62,493 nucleotides of DNA from Legionella shakespearei DSM 23087 (GCF_000373765.1 NZ_KB892392.1:1-62493); one strand, 5' to 3'. Positions 17,973-26,559 are shown, counted from the stretch's first letter. Notes: generated by a model not told the origin, from the sequence alone. Made by a program: numbers and translations.

Positions 17973-19601
17973 ATGCACCCAAATTATTATTTGTCACCTT
18001 TAGCTGTTGCCGTTGCTTTAGGTTTAGCCTCGCCAGTAAAAGCTGCTGAACCTATGCCTTTACAGAAGGCAAGTTTTGCTCAATTACAGCAAAAATTTCA
18101 ATTGTCCTTACCAGGTGTTATGAAAGGTGCCACTGTTAGTCCTGATAGCCTGCAATTTATCAGACAACATACAGATGCCAACAAAGTGACTCACGTTCGC
18201 ATGCAGCAACAATATGCAGGATTCCCTGTCTTTGGCGGTTATGCCATTATGCACAGTAAAAATACTGCCAAATCTTTAGCTTCAGCAAAATCTGATGTTG
18301 AAATGAATGGCGTGGTGTATCAAGGTCTGCAATCTGAATTGGGTCAGCCCAGTGATTCTTTTGTTAAGAACGCTTCTGTGGCTTTGCAACAGTTCAAAAA
18401 AACCTATGCGGATAACCGTGTTAGCGAAGAACAAGTAACACCAATGATTTATATAGATGACAAGCAACAAGCTCATTGGGCTTATAAAGTCAGCGTGTTT
18501 GTCAGCTATGACGATAAAATTCCTGCGCGTCCCACCGCTATTATTGATGCGCAAACCAATAAGCCTTTTGTTCAGTGGGATGACGTGAAAACAGCAACGG
18601 TTCCTGCAAAAGGAACAGGCTTTGGCGGAAACAATAAAATGGGTGAGTACCAGTTTGGTAAAGAATTACCTTTTCTGGAACTGAGCCGTGATGTGACTGC
18701 TGAAATGTGTTACATGGAAAATACTGATGTTAAAGTAGTGGATATGTTGCATAAGTATTATTCTAATAACAAACCCATGCAGTTTTCCTGTAAAGCCGCT
18801 GTTGACAATCAATCCAATATCTTCTTCACTGGTTACCAGGCGGATGGATATGACAGAGATAATGGCGCATCGTCACCAACTAATGATGCATTATATGCAG
18901 GTTATGTAATCAAACATATGTACCATGACTGGTATGGTATAGAGGCGTTGACCAAATCTGATGGTACGCCCATGCAATTAGTAATGCGCGTTCATTACGG
19001 TTCTGGTTATGAAAATGCATACTGGGATGGCAGACAAATGACCTTTGGTGATGGCGATACCATGATGTATCCATTGGTTTCATTAGGTGTTGGCGGTCAT
19101 GAAGTAAGCCATGGTTTCACGGAACAGCATTCAGGTCTTGAGTATTTTGGCCAGTCTGGTGGTATGAACGAAGCATTCTCTGATATGGCAGCTCAAGCCG
19201 CTGAATATTATTCAGTAGGCAAGAACAGCTGGCAAATTGGCCCTGAAATCATGAAAGAAGACAGTGGTTATGAAGCCTTACGTTATATGGACAAACCAAG
19301 TAAAGACGGTCGTTCTATTGACGTAGCTGATGACTATTATGGTGGACTGGATGTGCATTATTCCAGTGGGGTATTCAACCATCTGTTCTACATCCTGGCG
19401 AATCAACCTGACTGGAATACCCGTATGGCATTCGATGTTATGGTGAAAGCAAACATGGATTACTGGACACCTTATTCAACTTTTGATGAAGGCGGTTGCG
19501 GTGCTTTAAAAGCAGCTAAAGATTTAGGTTATTCTTTAGATGATGTTAAAAAATCACTGAGTGATGTGACTATTAACTACCAATCTTGCTTTACTGAATA
19601 A
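17973..19601 (+). CDS. proA: Secreted zinc metalloprotease ProA (Msp, major secretory protein)
   Basis: Thermolysin-like M4 protease exported by type II secretion; in L. pneumophila it is the main secreted protease, a tissue-destructive factor and an activator of other exoenzymes. It has 542 residues: a signal peptide (about 1-24, ending VKA), an FTP/PepSY-type propeptide (about 30-205), then the mature enzyme. Zinc ligands are His376 and His380 in HEVSH, with Glu400 in GGMNEAFSD; catalytic Glu377; His462 in DVHYSSG is the expected transition-state histidine. AAGGAG lies 9 bases before the ATG. It stands alone, with repeats on both sides. The symbol here means the protease, not glutamyl-phosphate reductase. 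Confidence 0.97.
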   Translation: MHPNYYLSPLAVAVALGLASPVKAAEPMPLQKASFAQLQQKFQLSLPGVMKGATVSPDSLQFIRQHTDANKVTHVRMQQQYAGFPVFGGYAIMHSKNTAKSLASAKSDVEMNGVVYQGLQSELGQPSDSFVKNASVALQQFKKTYADNRVSEEQVTPMIYIDDKQQAHWAYKVSVFVSYDDKIPARPTAIIDAQTNKPFVQWDDVKTATVPAKGTGFGGNNKMGEYQFGKELPFLELSRDVTAEMCYMENTDVKVVDMLHKYYSNNKPMQFSCKAAVDNQSNIFFTGYQADGYDRDNGASSPTNDALYAGYVIKHMYHDWYGIEALTKSDGTPMQLVMRVHYGSGYENAYWDGRQMTFGDGDTMMYPLVSLGVGGHEVSHGFTEQHSGLEYFGQSGGMNEAFSDMAAQAAEYYSVGKNSWQIGPEIMKEDSGYEALRYMDKPSKDGRSIDVADDYYGGLDVHYSSGVFNHLFYILANQPDWNTRMAFDVMVKANMDYWTPYSTFDEGGCGALKAAKDLGYSLDDVKKSLSDVTINYQSCFTE

Positions 19602-19630
19602 TCAAATCAAAAACTGGCCTGAACTTAGGT

Positions 19631-19706
19631 GTAGCCCGGTTGCTTGCAACCGGGAACTGACGTTCTAACCAAGTCTCCATTCCCGGCTGCAAGCAGACCG
19701 GGCTAC
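19631..19706. repeat. Family B palindrome
   Basis: The arms are GTAGCCCGGTTGCTTGCAAC... and ...CTGCAAGCAGACCGGGCTAC. It lies between the convergent proA and hydrolase genes. Confidence 0.85.
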
Positions 19707-19737
19707 GGCAGTTTCTACCAGTGGCTGACCTTTTATT

Positions 19738-20580
19738 TCAGGCCTTGTAGAGCGCAGCCAGCAGTTTCGCTACATGTTCTGGCTGCTCCATATGAATGTG
19801 ATGCCCACCTTCCAAATGGACAATGCTTAAATCCTTTATCGATTTTATTCGTCCTTGTGTCAGTTCAGAATCAAAGGAAAATCCTTTATCGGCTAAAATT
19901 AAACAGGTTTTTACGGCAATACGCTCCAGGCAAGAGATAACCTGAGCCTCGGTCATTCTAAGCGGAGAAGGTTGTATCAGTCTTCTGTCATGTCGCCAGT
20001 AGTAAAGACCGTCCTCTTCCCTCACCCCTCTCTCACAAAGTGTTTTGGCAATATCAAGAGAGACATATCCTTTCAATGATCGGGCAAGAGCCATATTTTC
20101 AAATGTGTTATATCCTTTCGCCTTTTTTTCTTCTTTTTGCGTCAGATGACTTAAATATTTGGACAATTGAGCCGATGCTGTTTCTCCAGGAGCAGAAAAT
20201 GGCCCTAGCCCTTCAATCAGGCTAAGGGATAAAAGGCGTTCCGGAGCAACTCCACCCACGAGGCTTGCCAGGCAGGCGCCCATGGAATGGCCTAACAAGT
20301 GAATCTTGTCATACTCTAACTCATCGATGATTTGTACTACTGTAAATATGCCATCGGTAAAATGGTAATTGCTGCTTAAGGGCAAATGGGATGAATGGCC
20401 GTGTCCTGGCAGATCAATTGCAATAAAATAATAGTGCTCTTGCAGATAAGGCGCCAGATAGTCAAAACTGTTGGCATTATCGAGCCAGCCATGTAAGGCA
20501 ACAATAGGCGGATTTTTAGGACTGCCCCATGTTTTGTATGCTATGGTTAAGCCTTGAATAGTTAATTCCCGTGAGTTCAT
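19738..20580 (-). CDS. Alpha/beta-fold hydrolase
   Basis: A cytoplasmic-looking serine hydrolase of unknown substrate. The start was set at ATG 20580 (MNSRELTIQG, 280 residues); the frame runs 17 codons further up, but GGGAT and the promoter fit the shorter form. The oxyanion region is ALHGWLDNANSF, and the nucleophile elbow GHSMG has Ser99. A C-terminal EGGHHIHMEQP supplies the catalytic His (about 260-261). The alternating GHGHSSHLP and DLPGHG segments are typical of the esterase/epoxide-hydrolase-like group. It is divergent from the EEP gene at 20753. Confidence 0.9.
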   Translation of the reverse strand: MNSRELTIQGLTIAYKTWGSPKNPPIVALHGWLDNANSFDYLAPYLQEHYYFIAIDLPGHGHSSHLPLSSNYHFTDGIFTVVQIIDELEYDKIHLLGHSMGACLASLVGGVAPERLLSLSLIEGLGPFSAPGETASAQLSKYLSHLTQKEEKKAKGYNTFENMALARSLKGYVSLDIAKTLCERGVREEDGLYYWRHDRRLIQPSPLRMTEAQVISCLERIAVKTCLILADKGFSFDSELTQGRIKSIKDLSIVHLEGGHHIHMEQPEHVAKLLAALYKA

Positions 20581-20611
20581 TGGTATCCCATACAAGCGTC
20601 TGATAAAACAT

Positions 20612-20639
20612 AGTATATACGTGCATCTCATTTTGTAAA
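20612..20639 (-). promoter_or_regulatory. Sigma-70 promoter for the hydrolase gene
   Basis: Reading leftwards: TTTACA (20639-20634), 16-base spacer, TATACT (20617-20612). Each box matches 5 of 6 consensus positions. The predicted start is near 20605, giving a leader of about 25 bases. Confidence 0.6.
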
Positions 20640-20752
20640 AATTACCGGAGCATTTTTATAACAAGACAATTGCGATTTTTAGCTCTAAAGGGTTATTTTT
20701 TATAGCCGCTTAGTCTATTCTTAGTATAGAACCTGGAAAAGGTATAATAGAT

Positions 20753-21511
20753 ATGCAGCAAGGGGCGGGTGGCAGCATTTCGCTGATAACATATAACATT
20801 CATAAAGGTTTTGGTGTGGGGGCGGTTCGTTTCCTGCTGCCTGAAATGAGAGAGGCCATAACCGGCTTAAACCCCGATTTCGTGTTTTTGCAGGAAGTGC
20901 AAGGCAAGCACCGAAAACGCGAGAAGCGTATTAACTCCTGGCCAGATTCGCCGCAATTTGAATACATTGCCGAAAACATATGGCCACACTATATTTATGC
21001 CAAAAATGCAGTATATCAATCCGGGCATCATGGTAATGCCATTTTAAGCAAATATCCTTTTGATCGTTTTGAGAGCATTAATCTGTCGACTATTAACAGG
21101 GCGTCACGAGGAATTCTGCACACGCAGTTAAAAATTGATAACGTAACCGTTCATTTGCTTTGTGTTCATTTGGGATTGTTTAAGGCAGAGCGGACAGAAC
21201 AGTGCAGGGCTTTGATGCAGCGCATAAAAGATATGGTTCCTCCTGATGAGCCCTTGCTAATGGCTGGTGACTTTAATGATTGGCGAACGGTGATTTCTAA
21301 AGTTCTGGCAAATGATTTGGGTATAGAAGAAGCGTTTGTGGCTGTAGAAGGGCAGCACGCCCGTTCTTTTCCTGCGATAAGGCCTTCTTTATGTGTGGAT
21401 CGGGTGTATTTTCGTGGTATGAATGTCAAAGAGGTTGCCTGTTTGCAGGGCAAACCCTGGCGGATGCTGTCAGATCATTTACCTTTGTTTGCGCGCTTTG
21501 AATTGCTTTGA
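20753..21511 (+). CDS. Endonuclease/exonuclease/phosphatase (EEP) family protein
   Basis: Metal-dependent phosphodiesterase fold shared by AP endonucleases, DNase I and sphingomyelinases; the substrate is unknown. It has 252 residues. Family motifs in order: LITYNIHKG (Asn), FLQEVQG (metal Glu), HHGNAILSKYP, LLCVHLGL, MAGDFNDW (Asp/Asn pair) and SDHLPLFARF (catalytic Asp-His). No signal peptide is evident. The ATG follows TATAAT by only four bases, with AAAAGG about ten bases upstream, so either a leaderless message or a conventional upstream promoter is possible. The next gene, fbaB, is convergent. Confidence 0.92.
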   Translation: MQQGAGGSISLITYNIHKGFGVGAVRFLLPEMREAITGLNPDFVFLQEVQGKHRKREKRINSWPDSPQFEYIAENIWPHYIYAKNAVYQSGHHGNAILSKYPFDRFESINLSTINRASRGILHTQLKIDNVTVHLLCVHLGLFKAERTEQCRALMQRIKDMVPPDEPLLMAGDFNDWRTVISKVLANDLGIEEAFVAVEGQHARSFPAIRPSLCVDRVYFRGMNVKEVACLQGKPWRMLSDHLPLFARFELL

Positions 21512-21520
21512 GAATTATTT

Positions 21521-21566
21521 GTAAAAAGATATAAATAAACATGATGATCAGCGCAAGTAGCCCCTC
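21521..21566 (+). repeat. Family H edge sequence, copy 1
   Basis: GTAAAAAGATATAAATAAAC followed by ATGATGATCAGCGCAAGTAG and CCCCTC closely matches 55183-55227 and the last 26 bases of the window. It introduces the long palindrome that follows. Confidence 0.75.
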
Positions 21567-21584
21567 TACTTTAGATACATAGGC

Positions 21585-21819
21585 GTCAAGCTAAGGCTCA
21601 GAAGGTGCAAACGGCACGGTTCAGTCCCCTCGCCCGCGCCAGGAATTCGTGTATAGAACTGCAGTTGAGCGCGGGAGAGGGTTAGGGAGAGGGCAAATGT
21701 CGATCTTGACCCTCTCCCCAGCCCTCTCCCGCGATAAAGATATGATTATTAATAGAATTCCTTTCGCGGGCGAGGGAGCCAGACTCTGCCACCGTTTAAG
21801 TGTCGAGCCTTAGCTTGAC
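21585..21819. repeat. Three-tier nested palindrome
   Basis: Outer arms GTCAAGCTAAGGCTC / GAGCCTTAGCTTGAC; middle arms around 21627-21649 / 21753-21778 (CCTCGCCCGCG with CGCGGGCGAGG, plus GAATTC on both sides); inner arms 21670-21695 / 21708-21733 (CGCGGGAGAGGG with CCCTCTCCCGCG). It fills most of the gene-free gap 21512-21861 between two convergent genes. Confidence 0.75.
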
Positions 21820-21861
21820 AGCTGACGACAGATTGTTAGGCCAAGGGTCCAACCTGCTTTA

Positions 21862-22872
21862 TTATTCCATCTCGCTATTATACTCACCAAAACAGGCCAT
21901 GCTGTTCAGACGAGCGCGTTTGATCAGGGCTTCCTGAGCTTTGGCAATATTTTCTTTCTTTCCACCCCAGGCACTTAAACAATCTTCCTGCAGTGCTCTA
22001 CCATAAGAAAAACTTAATAACCAGGGTTGATGGCCAAGAGTATTCATGGCGTTTAAATTAGCTGTTGCCTGTTGTGGTGTTTGTCCGCCAGACAGGAAGT
22101 TAATGGTGGGCACTGCTGCTGGTACGTTATTGCGGAATACGCTAATGGTGTATTCAGACACTTCGTCAGGTTCGCTAAATGGTTTTACCTCTTTACCACT
22201 GGTAACCATGCTTGGCTTCAAGATAATATGTTCCAGTTCAACCTGGTGAATGAACAGAGCATGGAATACTTCATGTAATACCATCTCACAGACTTCAGCA
22301 CATTGATCAATATCATGAGTACCATCCATCAGGACTTCAGGCTCAACTATTGGAACGATTCCAACAGATTGGCAGGCAGCAGCATAGCGCGCCAGGTTTT
22401 CTGCGCCGGTTTTAATAGCAGATAAACTGGGTGTGTATTGGGAAATGGAATAAACGTTACGCCACTTGGCAAATTTTGCTCCCATTTTTTTGAACTCAAG
22501 CAAGCGCTCAGTCAAGCCATCCAGACCTTGAGTTACTTTTTCATTTTCTGTATGAGGTAAGTCAACAAGGCCTTTATCTACTTTAATTCCGGGAACTATG
22601 CCCTTATTGGCAAACAATTCAGCGATAGGGGTACCGTTGTCATCTTTTTGGTAGAAGGTTTCTTCAAATAAAATAACTCCGTTGATGTATTGTTCCAAAT
22701 CCGGAGTTGTAGCGAGTAACAGGCGGTAATCTCTGCGATTTTGCTCTGTGTTTTCGGTGTTTATGGTAGCAAAACGTTTGCCAATGGTGCTATTGCTTTC
22801 ATCGGCAGCCAAAATACCTTTACCATCTTGCAGCATTTGCTCCATAGTGGCTGATAATTCTTCGTAATTCAT
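21862..22872 (-). CDS. fbaB: Class I fructose-bisphosphate aldolase
   Basis: Schiff-base aldolase that interconverts fructose 1,6-bisphosphate with dihydroxyacetone phosphate and glyceraldehyde 3-phosphate. It has 336 residues and the animal-type class I signature: GKGILAADESNSTIGKRF at the N-terminus, KWRNVYSI in the middle, VEPEVLMDG, and LKPSMVTSGKE containing the Schiff-base Lys region, then FLSGGQTPQQAT. The symbol follows common usage although the sequence is of the eukaryote-like type. An AAGGAG lies 11 bases before the ATG. It follows the reductase gene by 29 bases on the same strand, so the two are probably cotranscribed. Confidence 0.93.
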   Translation of the reverse strand: MNYEELSATMEQMLQDGKGILAADESNSTIGKRFATINTENTEQNRRDYRLLLATTPDLEQYINGVILFEETFYQKDDNGTPIAELFANKGIVPGIKVDKGLVDLPHTENEKVTQGLDGLTERLLEFKKMGAKFAKWRNVYSISQYTPSLSAIKTGAENLARYAAACQSVGIVPIVEPEVLMDGTHDIDQCAEVCEMVLHEVFHALFIHQVELEHIILKPSMVTSGKEVKPFSEPDEVSEYTISVFRNNVPAAVPTINFLSGGQTPQQATANLNAMNTLGHQPWLLSFSYGRALQEDCLSAWGGKKENIAKAQEALIKRARLNSMACFGEYNSEME

Positions 22873-22901
22873 AATGTGTTGTTCTCCTTGGAACCTGGGG
22901 T

Positions 22902-23636
22902 TTAACGTGAAATATATTTTTCGCGAATTATTTGCTGCATGGCAAAGCCGCGCTCTTTTAAGTAATTAAATGCGTCATCGATCATACCTGGATTTCCGCA
23001 TAAATAAACTACATCCTTTGCGGGATCCAGATTGAGCTCAGGAAATGCGTGTTGTACATAACCGCTGAACTCGTTTTCAAGTAAATGCTGTCCGTCTTCA
23101 CGGCTTAAATAAGACCTGAAGCTTGCCTGGGGGTATTTTTTTATGAATGCTCGAAAATCTTCTCCGTACAGAATTTCTTCTCTGCGTTGCACGCCCTGCA
23201 GAATGACCACTTGCAAATCGGGATTTTGCTCCATGCGCTGCCCCAGTTCGTTAAGCATTGCCCTGTAAGGGGTGGTGCCCGTACTGGTTGCTACTAAAAT
23301 ATAACGGCCAGGATTCTCGTCTTTTAGCGTCAAACGCCCAAAAGGACCATTAATATTAATGGTGTCGCCTGGTTTCAAATTAAATAGTAATTGAGTTCCG
23401 GGGCCACCTTCAAAATAACCCGCTGCGAATTCAATACGATTATCTTGCTTGGGTTCATTTGCCAGGCTGTAACTTCTTTTTAAACTTTTACCTTCATGGT
23501 CAAAATGAATGGTAATAAAATGACCTGGTGAATAATCAAACGCAGGGGTCATATCACATTTAAAAATAAAGTGTTTTACTTTGGGAGAAATCATAAATGA
23601 TTCTTCTAAAGTGATTGGAAAGGTATTTACTTGCAT
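22902..23636 (-). CDS. Ferredoxin/flavodoxin-NADP reductase-like FAD oxidoreductase
   Basis: A two-domain FAD/NAD(P) reductase of about 244 residues. The FAD-binding barrel contains RSYSLANEP and GPFGRLTL. The nucleotide domain has ATSTGTTPYRAML and the C-terminal VYLCGNPGMIDDAF. The electron partner is unknown; no ferredoxin is adjacent. The chosen ATG (23636, MQVNTF) is preferred over an in-frame TTG at 23648. A TATAAT (minus strand, 23659-23654) lies about 18 bases before the start, but its -35 is poor. It is first in a two-gene unit with fbaB and divergent from the IcmC-like gene. Confidence 0.88.
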   Translation of the reverse strand: MQVNTFPITLEESFMISPKVKHFIFKCDMTPAFDYSPGHFITIHFDHEGKSLKRSYSLANEPKQDNRIEFAAGYFEGGPGTQLLFNLKPGDTININGPFGRLTLKDENPGRYILVATSTGTTPYRAMLNELGQRMEQNPDLQVVILQGVQRREEILYGEDFRAFIKKYPQASFRSYLSREDGQHLLENEFSGYVQHAFPELNLDPAKDVVYLCGNPGMIDDAFNYLKERGFAMQQIIREKYISR

Positions 23637-23719
23637 GACGGATTTCAACTTTTATTATAAAGTGCTTAATATAGGGGAAAAATTATGCATTGCAAGTGTT
23701 AAACGCATATAATTAACAT

Positions 23720-24262
23720 ATGAATAGTATAGATTTCATCACAATACTTGGCAATATCAGCCAATCCCTTGCTCCGATGCAAAAATTAATCACCGGGGGG
23801 GCTTATTTATTGGGTGTGTTATTTTTTTTGAGCGCGATAGGGAAATTAAGAAAAATAGCGGATCACAGAGCTCAGTCTTCTTCCCAGGAAAAAATGTTTA
23901 CCCCTATGATTCACATTCTTTTTGGTGCCATGCTGATTTATCTTCCTACGGCTTTGGATACTATGGCAAATACTGCTTTTGGAGCGGGTAATGTATTGAC
24001 CTATGCGCCACCCTCACCGACTAACATATACAGTGTAATAGGCGTATTTATCAGGACGGCGGGAGTGATCTGGTTTGTTCGAGGGAGTGTTTTGGTTGTT
24101 CATGCCAGCCAACCAGGGACTCAAGAGGGTCCCAAAGGTCTGTTGTTTATTATTGCAGGTATTCTGGCGATGAACTTTGATAATACTATTGCTATGGTTA
24201 ATTACATTTTAAACGCGTTAATTCATTGGACTTTGGCTGTGAAGGCCAGTCAGGGCTTTTAA
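23720..24262 (+). CDS. IcmC/DotE-like inner-membrane protein
   Basis: It has 180 residues with about four hydrophobic segments (about 22-42, 60-78, 103-126, 142-165). The layout and sequence style (TGGAYLLGVLFFLSAIGKL, HILFGAMLIYLP, FIRTAGVIWFVRGS, IIAGILAMNFDNT) resemble IcmC/DotE of the Dot/Icm apparatus, whose true gene lies in the icm cluster elsewhere. I therefore call it a paralogue, not icmC itself. The ATG is exactly six bases after TATAAT (23708-23713), and no ribosome site is visible, so the message may be leaderless. It is monocistronic and convergent with the DUF3579 gene. Confidence 0.8.
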   Translation: MNSIDFITILGNISQSLAPMQKLITGGAYLLGVLFFLSAIGKLRKIADHRAQSSSQEKMFTPMIHILFGAMLIYLPTALDTMANTAFGAGNVLTYAPPSPTNIYSVIGVFIRTAGVIWFVRGSVLVVHASQPGTQEGPKGLLFIIAGILAMNFDNTIAMVNYILNALIHWTLAVKASQGF

Positions 24263-24293
24263 GTAAATTACGCCTTACTGTGTAATAATGGAT

Positions 24294-24587
24294 TTACTCT
24301 TCTTCACCACAAATTCTGAGATTATTGGCTTTGGCAAAATCAAGGATGGATTGGTAAACCTGCGGGCTTGATTCCTTCAGTTTTGGGTCAAGCAGGACAC
24401 AATGATATCCTTCACTGTTTACGCTGGGCTGTAACAATGGGGAGTAATGGATGCGGCTGTTTTTGAAACTCGCTAATGTGCCGCTCATGCGTTCGGCCCA
24501 GTCACTGGGACGAAAGGTTTTACCTTGGGACGTTACCCCTTCAATGATAATGGTTTTATTTTCCGAATCAGTCATATCTCTATGCAT
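24294..24587 (-). CDS. DUF3579 family small protein
   Basis: It has 97 residues (93 if the second ATG at 24575 is used) and an unknown function. The conserved core IIIEGVTSQGKTFRPSDWAE, then RMSGTLASF and RIHYSPLLQP, matches the DUF3579 family of beta- and gammaproteobacteria as I remember it. It is cytoplasmic, acidic at the C-terminus (CGEEE) and has no membrane segment. A TATACT on the minus strand (24611-24606) may be its -10. It stands alone, convergent with the IcmC-like gene. Confidence 0.85.
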   Translation of the reverse strand: MHRDMTDSENKTIIIEGVTSQGKTFRPSDWAERMSGTLASFKNSRIHYSPLLQPSVNSEGYHCVLLDPKLKESSPQVYQSILDFAKANNLRICGEEE

Positions 24588-24737
24588 TTTAAATACAGTA
24601 TGCTAAGTATAACATCATCATGCCTTGCAGGGTGGAAATTTATCACTTTTGATGCAATTTATTTGCATTAATCCATTAAATCTCTTTTCAATAGTGCAAG
24701 ACTTGCGATAAAGCGCCTCCGGGCGGGGTGCGCTGCG

Positions 24738-24867
24738 ATTAAGTTAGGCGGTACTCCGCCGTCCCGCGGCTTGTCCGCGGGATCCAGAGATCTAAGTTCG
24801 GAGTGAGATTCCTGGATACCGCGGACAAGCCGCGGTACGGTGGAGTACCGCTTAACTTAATGGCAGT
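24738..24867. repeat. Family F palindrome with the CTTAACTTAATGGCAGT edge
   Basis: The arms are ATTAAGTTAGGCGGTACTCC... and ...GGAGTACCGCTTAACTTAAT, with the core CCGCGGCTTGTCCGCGG mirrored by CCGCGGACAAGCCGCGG. The exact 17-base edge sequence occupies 24851-24867. It lies in the 24588-24966 gap upstream of pssA. Confidence 0.8.
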
Positions 24868-24966
24868 GTATCTTCCTGGAGGAGTTTTTCGTATGTCCTG
24901 TAGTAGTTTTTGGCGCAATTATGATAGCATGTGGTTGATTTCGATATTATTGAGGCTTGCTTGCGA

Positions 24967-25716
24967 ATGGAAAAAGAAAATCATTCTGGAATTTATTTGT
25001 TGCCAAATTTATTAACTACTGCGAGTTTATTTGCTGCATTTTATTCCATAGTTTCCTCTATGAAGGGACAATATGAAGCCGCCGTCGTTGCTATGTTTAT
25101 TGGAATGATAGCTGATGGGCTGGATGGGCGGATTGCTCGGCTGACCAATACCCAGACAGAATTTGGTGCCCAGTATGACAGTTTATCGGACATGGTTACT
25201 TTTGGCGTAGCTCCTTCATTGCTTTTATTTAATTTTACTTTGAGCCAGCTGGGCAAGTTTGGCTGGTTAGTTGCCTTTGTGTACACAGCAGCAGTCGCAT
25301 TGAGGCTAGCCCGGTTCAATACACAACTGGAAACAGCGGATAAACGATATTTTCAGGGATTGCCTTGCCCTCCGGCCGCTGCCGTCATGGCGTCTTTTGT
25401 CTGGTTGTGTTATCAGCATGAATGGCAGAATATTTTAATTTCAATACTCACTTCAATTTTGGCATTATCTGCGTCCATCCTGATGGTGAGCAACTTGCGC
25501 TATTACAGTTTTAAAGAGGTGGATTTTAAGGGAAAAGTCCCATTTTTGTATGTATTGGTTTTTATTATTTTGATTGTTGTTATTTTCCTGAACCCTCCAA
25601 TAGTTTTATTTGTCGGATTTAGCCTTTTCGCTTTATCAGGCCCGGTCTGTACTTTGCTCTCTTTGCGGAAAATGAGAAAACAACGCAATAAGTCAGATAA
25701 AGAAAAAAAGCAGTAA
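24967..25716 (+). CDS. pssA: CDP-diacylglycerol-serine O-phosphatidyltransferase
   Basis: Makes phosphatidylserine, the precursor of phosphatidylethanolamine, in the inner membrane. The CDP-alcohol phosphatidyltransferase motif is DGLDGRIARLTNTQTEFG then AQYDSLSD, with all catalytic Asp residues present. Several hydrophobic segments follow. The length and the position of the motif match type II (multi-spanning) enzymes. The C-terminus is highly basic (RKMRKQRNK...). The start is uncertain: ATG 24967 (249 residues) or an in-frame GTG at 24931; neither has a convincing ribosome site. A phosphatidylcholine synthase is less likely because of the LLPNLLTTASLF N-terminus. Confidence 0.9.
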   Translation: MEKENHSGIYLLPNLLTTASLFAAFYSIVSSMKGQYEAAVVAMFIGMIADGLDGRIARLTNTQTEFGAQYDSLSDMVTFGVAPSLLLFNFTLSQLGKFGWLVAFVYTAAVALRLARFNTQLETADKRYFQGLPCPPAAAVMASFVWLCYQHEWQNILISILTSILALSASILMVSNLRYYSFKEVDFKGKVPFLYVLVFIILIVVIFLNPPIVLFVGFSLFALSGPVCTLLSLRKMRKQRNKSDKEKKQ

Positions 25717-25765
25717 GCCAGGAGGGATCTTGCATCTTGCTCGAAAGGCCGTAACCCGGTTTGCC

Positions 25766-25831
25766 GTAGCCCGGTTTGCTTGCAACCGGGATGGTGCCAC
25801 TTCGATCCCGGCTGCAAGCAGACCGGGCTAC
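25766..25831. repeat. Family B palindrome
   Basis: GTAGCCCGGTTTGCTTGCAAC... mirrored by ...GCAAGCAGACCGGGCTAC. The loop holds GGTGCCACTTCGATCC, a motif shared with families A and C. A partial direct copy (GTAACCCGGTTTGCC) lies immediately before it. Confidence 0.85.
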
Positions 25832-25863
25832 ACACTAAATCATGCTCTGTGCCGCAACAAAAA

Positions 25864-25956
25864 TTCCGCTTCCTGACGGTCGCGGCTCGGTTTCCGGTGC
25901 ACGATGAAGTCAAGACGAACGCACGAAAACCGAGCCGCGACCGTCAGGAAGCGGAA
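25864..25956. repeat. Family D palindrome
   Basis: A near-perfect 30-base arm (TTCCGCTTCCTGACGGTCGC...) is mirrored at 25927-25956. It lies between pssA and ptsH, convergent genes. Confidence 0.85.
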
Positions 25957-26060
25957 CAGTTATACTGGCAGGAACAGTGTTTCTGCCCTGAACTCATCGG
26001 ACAAGCAGGGGGATGACAGAGTCAATGCCAATTGTGTTCTCAGAGAGGTGTAGAAGACAA

Positions 26061-26080
26061 CTGCAAGCAGACCGGGCTAC
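26061..26080. repeat. Family B right half-copy
   Basis: CTGCAAGCAGACCGGGCTAC without its left partner. With the two palindromes before it, it accounts for most of the gap 25717-26103. Confidence 0.7.
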
Positions 26081-26103
26081 GGTGGGGCTGACCTTTTACG
26101 TAA

Positions 26104-26373
26104 CTATTCGCCTTCACCAAAGTAATTATTAATCAACTGAACCAAAGCGTCATTCATTGCTTCTTCATCTGGTCCATCTATTTCAAGCGTGAGTTCGCTG
26201 CCCTTATTGGCGGCCAGCATCATGATTCCCATAATGCTTTTACCATTAACGGTTTGCGTGTCTTTGGTTACATCGATATGGCTTTGAAATCGTGCCGCTG
26301 TTGAAACAAATTTCGCTGATGCCCGGGCATGTAAACCTAATTTATTTATAATTTTGATTTTAGTCTTTATCAT
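26104..26373 (-). CDS. ptsH: HPr phosphocarrier protein
   Basis: Small phosphotransfer protein of 89 residues. The active-site loop is KLGLHARASAKFV with His15, and the second site NGKSIMGIMML has Ser46, so both the EI phosphorylation site and the HPr-kinase regulatory site are present. It is downstream of hpf and rpoN on the same strand, a location typical of the nitrogen PTS (NPr/ptsO-type) in proteobacteria; it may therefore act in regulation, not sugar uptake. No EI, EII or HPr kinase gene is in this window. It is separated from hpf by a family A palindrome. Confidence 0.92.
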   Translation of the reverse strand: MIKTKIKIINKLGLHARASAKFVSTAARFQSHIDVTKDTQTVNGKSIMGIMMLAANKGSELTLEIDGPDEEAMNDALVQLINNYFGEGE

Positions 26374-26447
26374 AGCGCTTACAATGTATCATGACTCTGG
26401 CGGTAGGTATATACCCGCAGTATAGGGAATACAGTTTTTTTAAGGAT

Positions 26448-26533
26448 GTAGCCCGTATTAGCGAAGCGTAATACGGGTCGAAGTACGCATGAACCTGATA
26501 TTTCCCGTATTACGCTTCGCTAATACGGGCTAC
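26448..26533. repeat. Family A palindrome
   Basis: GTAGCCCGTATTAGCGAAGC... mirrored by ...GCTTCGCTAATACGGGCTAC. It sits between hpf and ptsH, inside what would otherwise be an operon. Confidence 0.9.
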
Positions 26534-26559
26534 AATTCTGTGGCGCAGGTACTTAAAGA

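Noticed and set aside
25503-26016. Open frames after pssA on both strands
   Set aside because: They consist mostly of family B and D repeat sequence.
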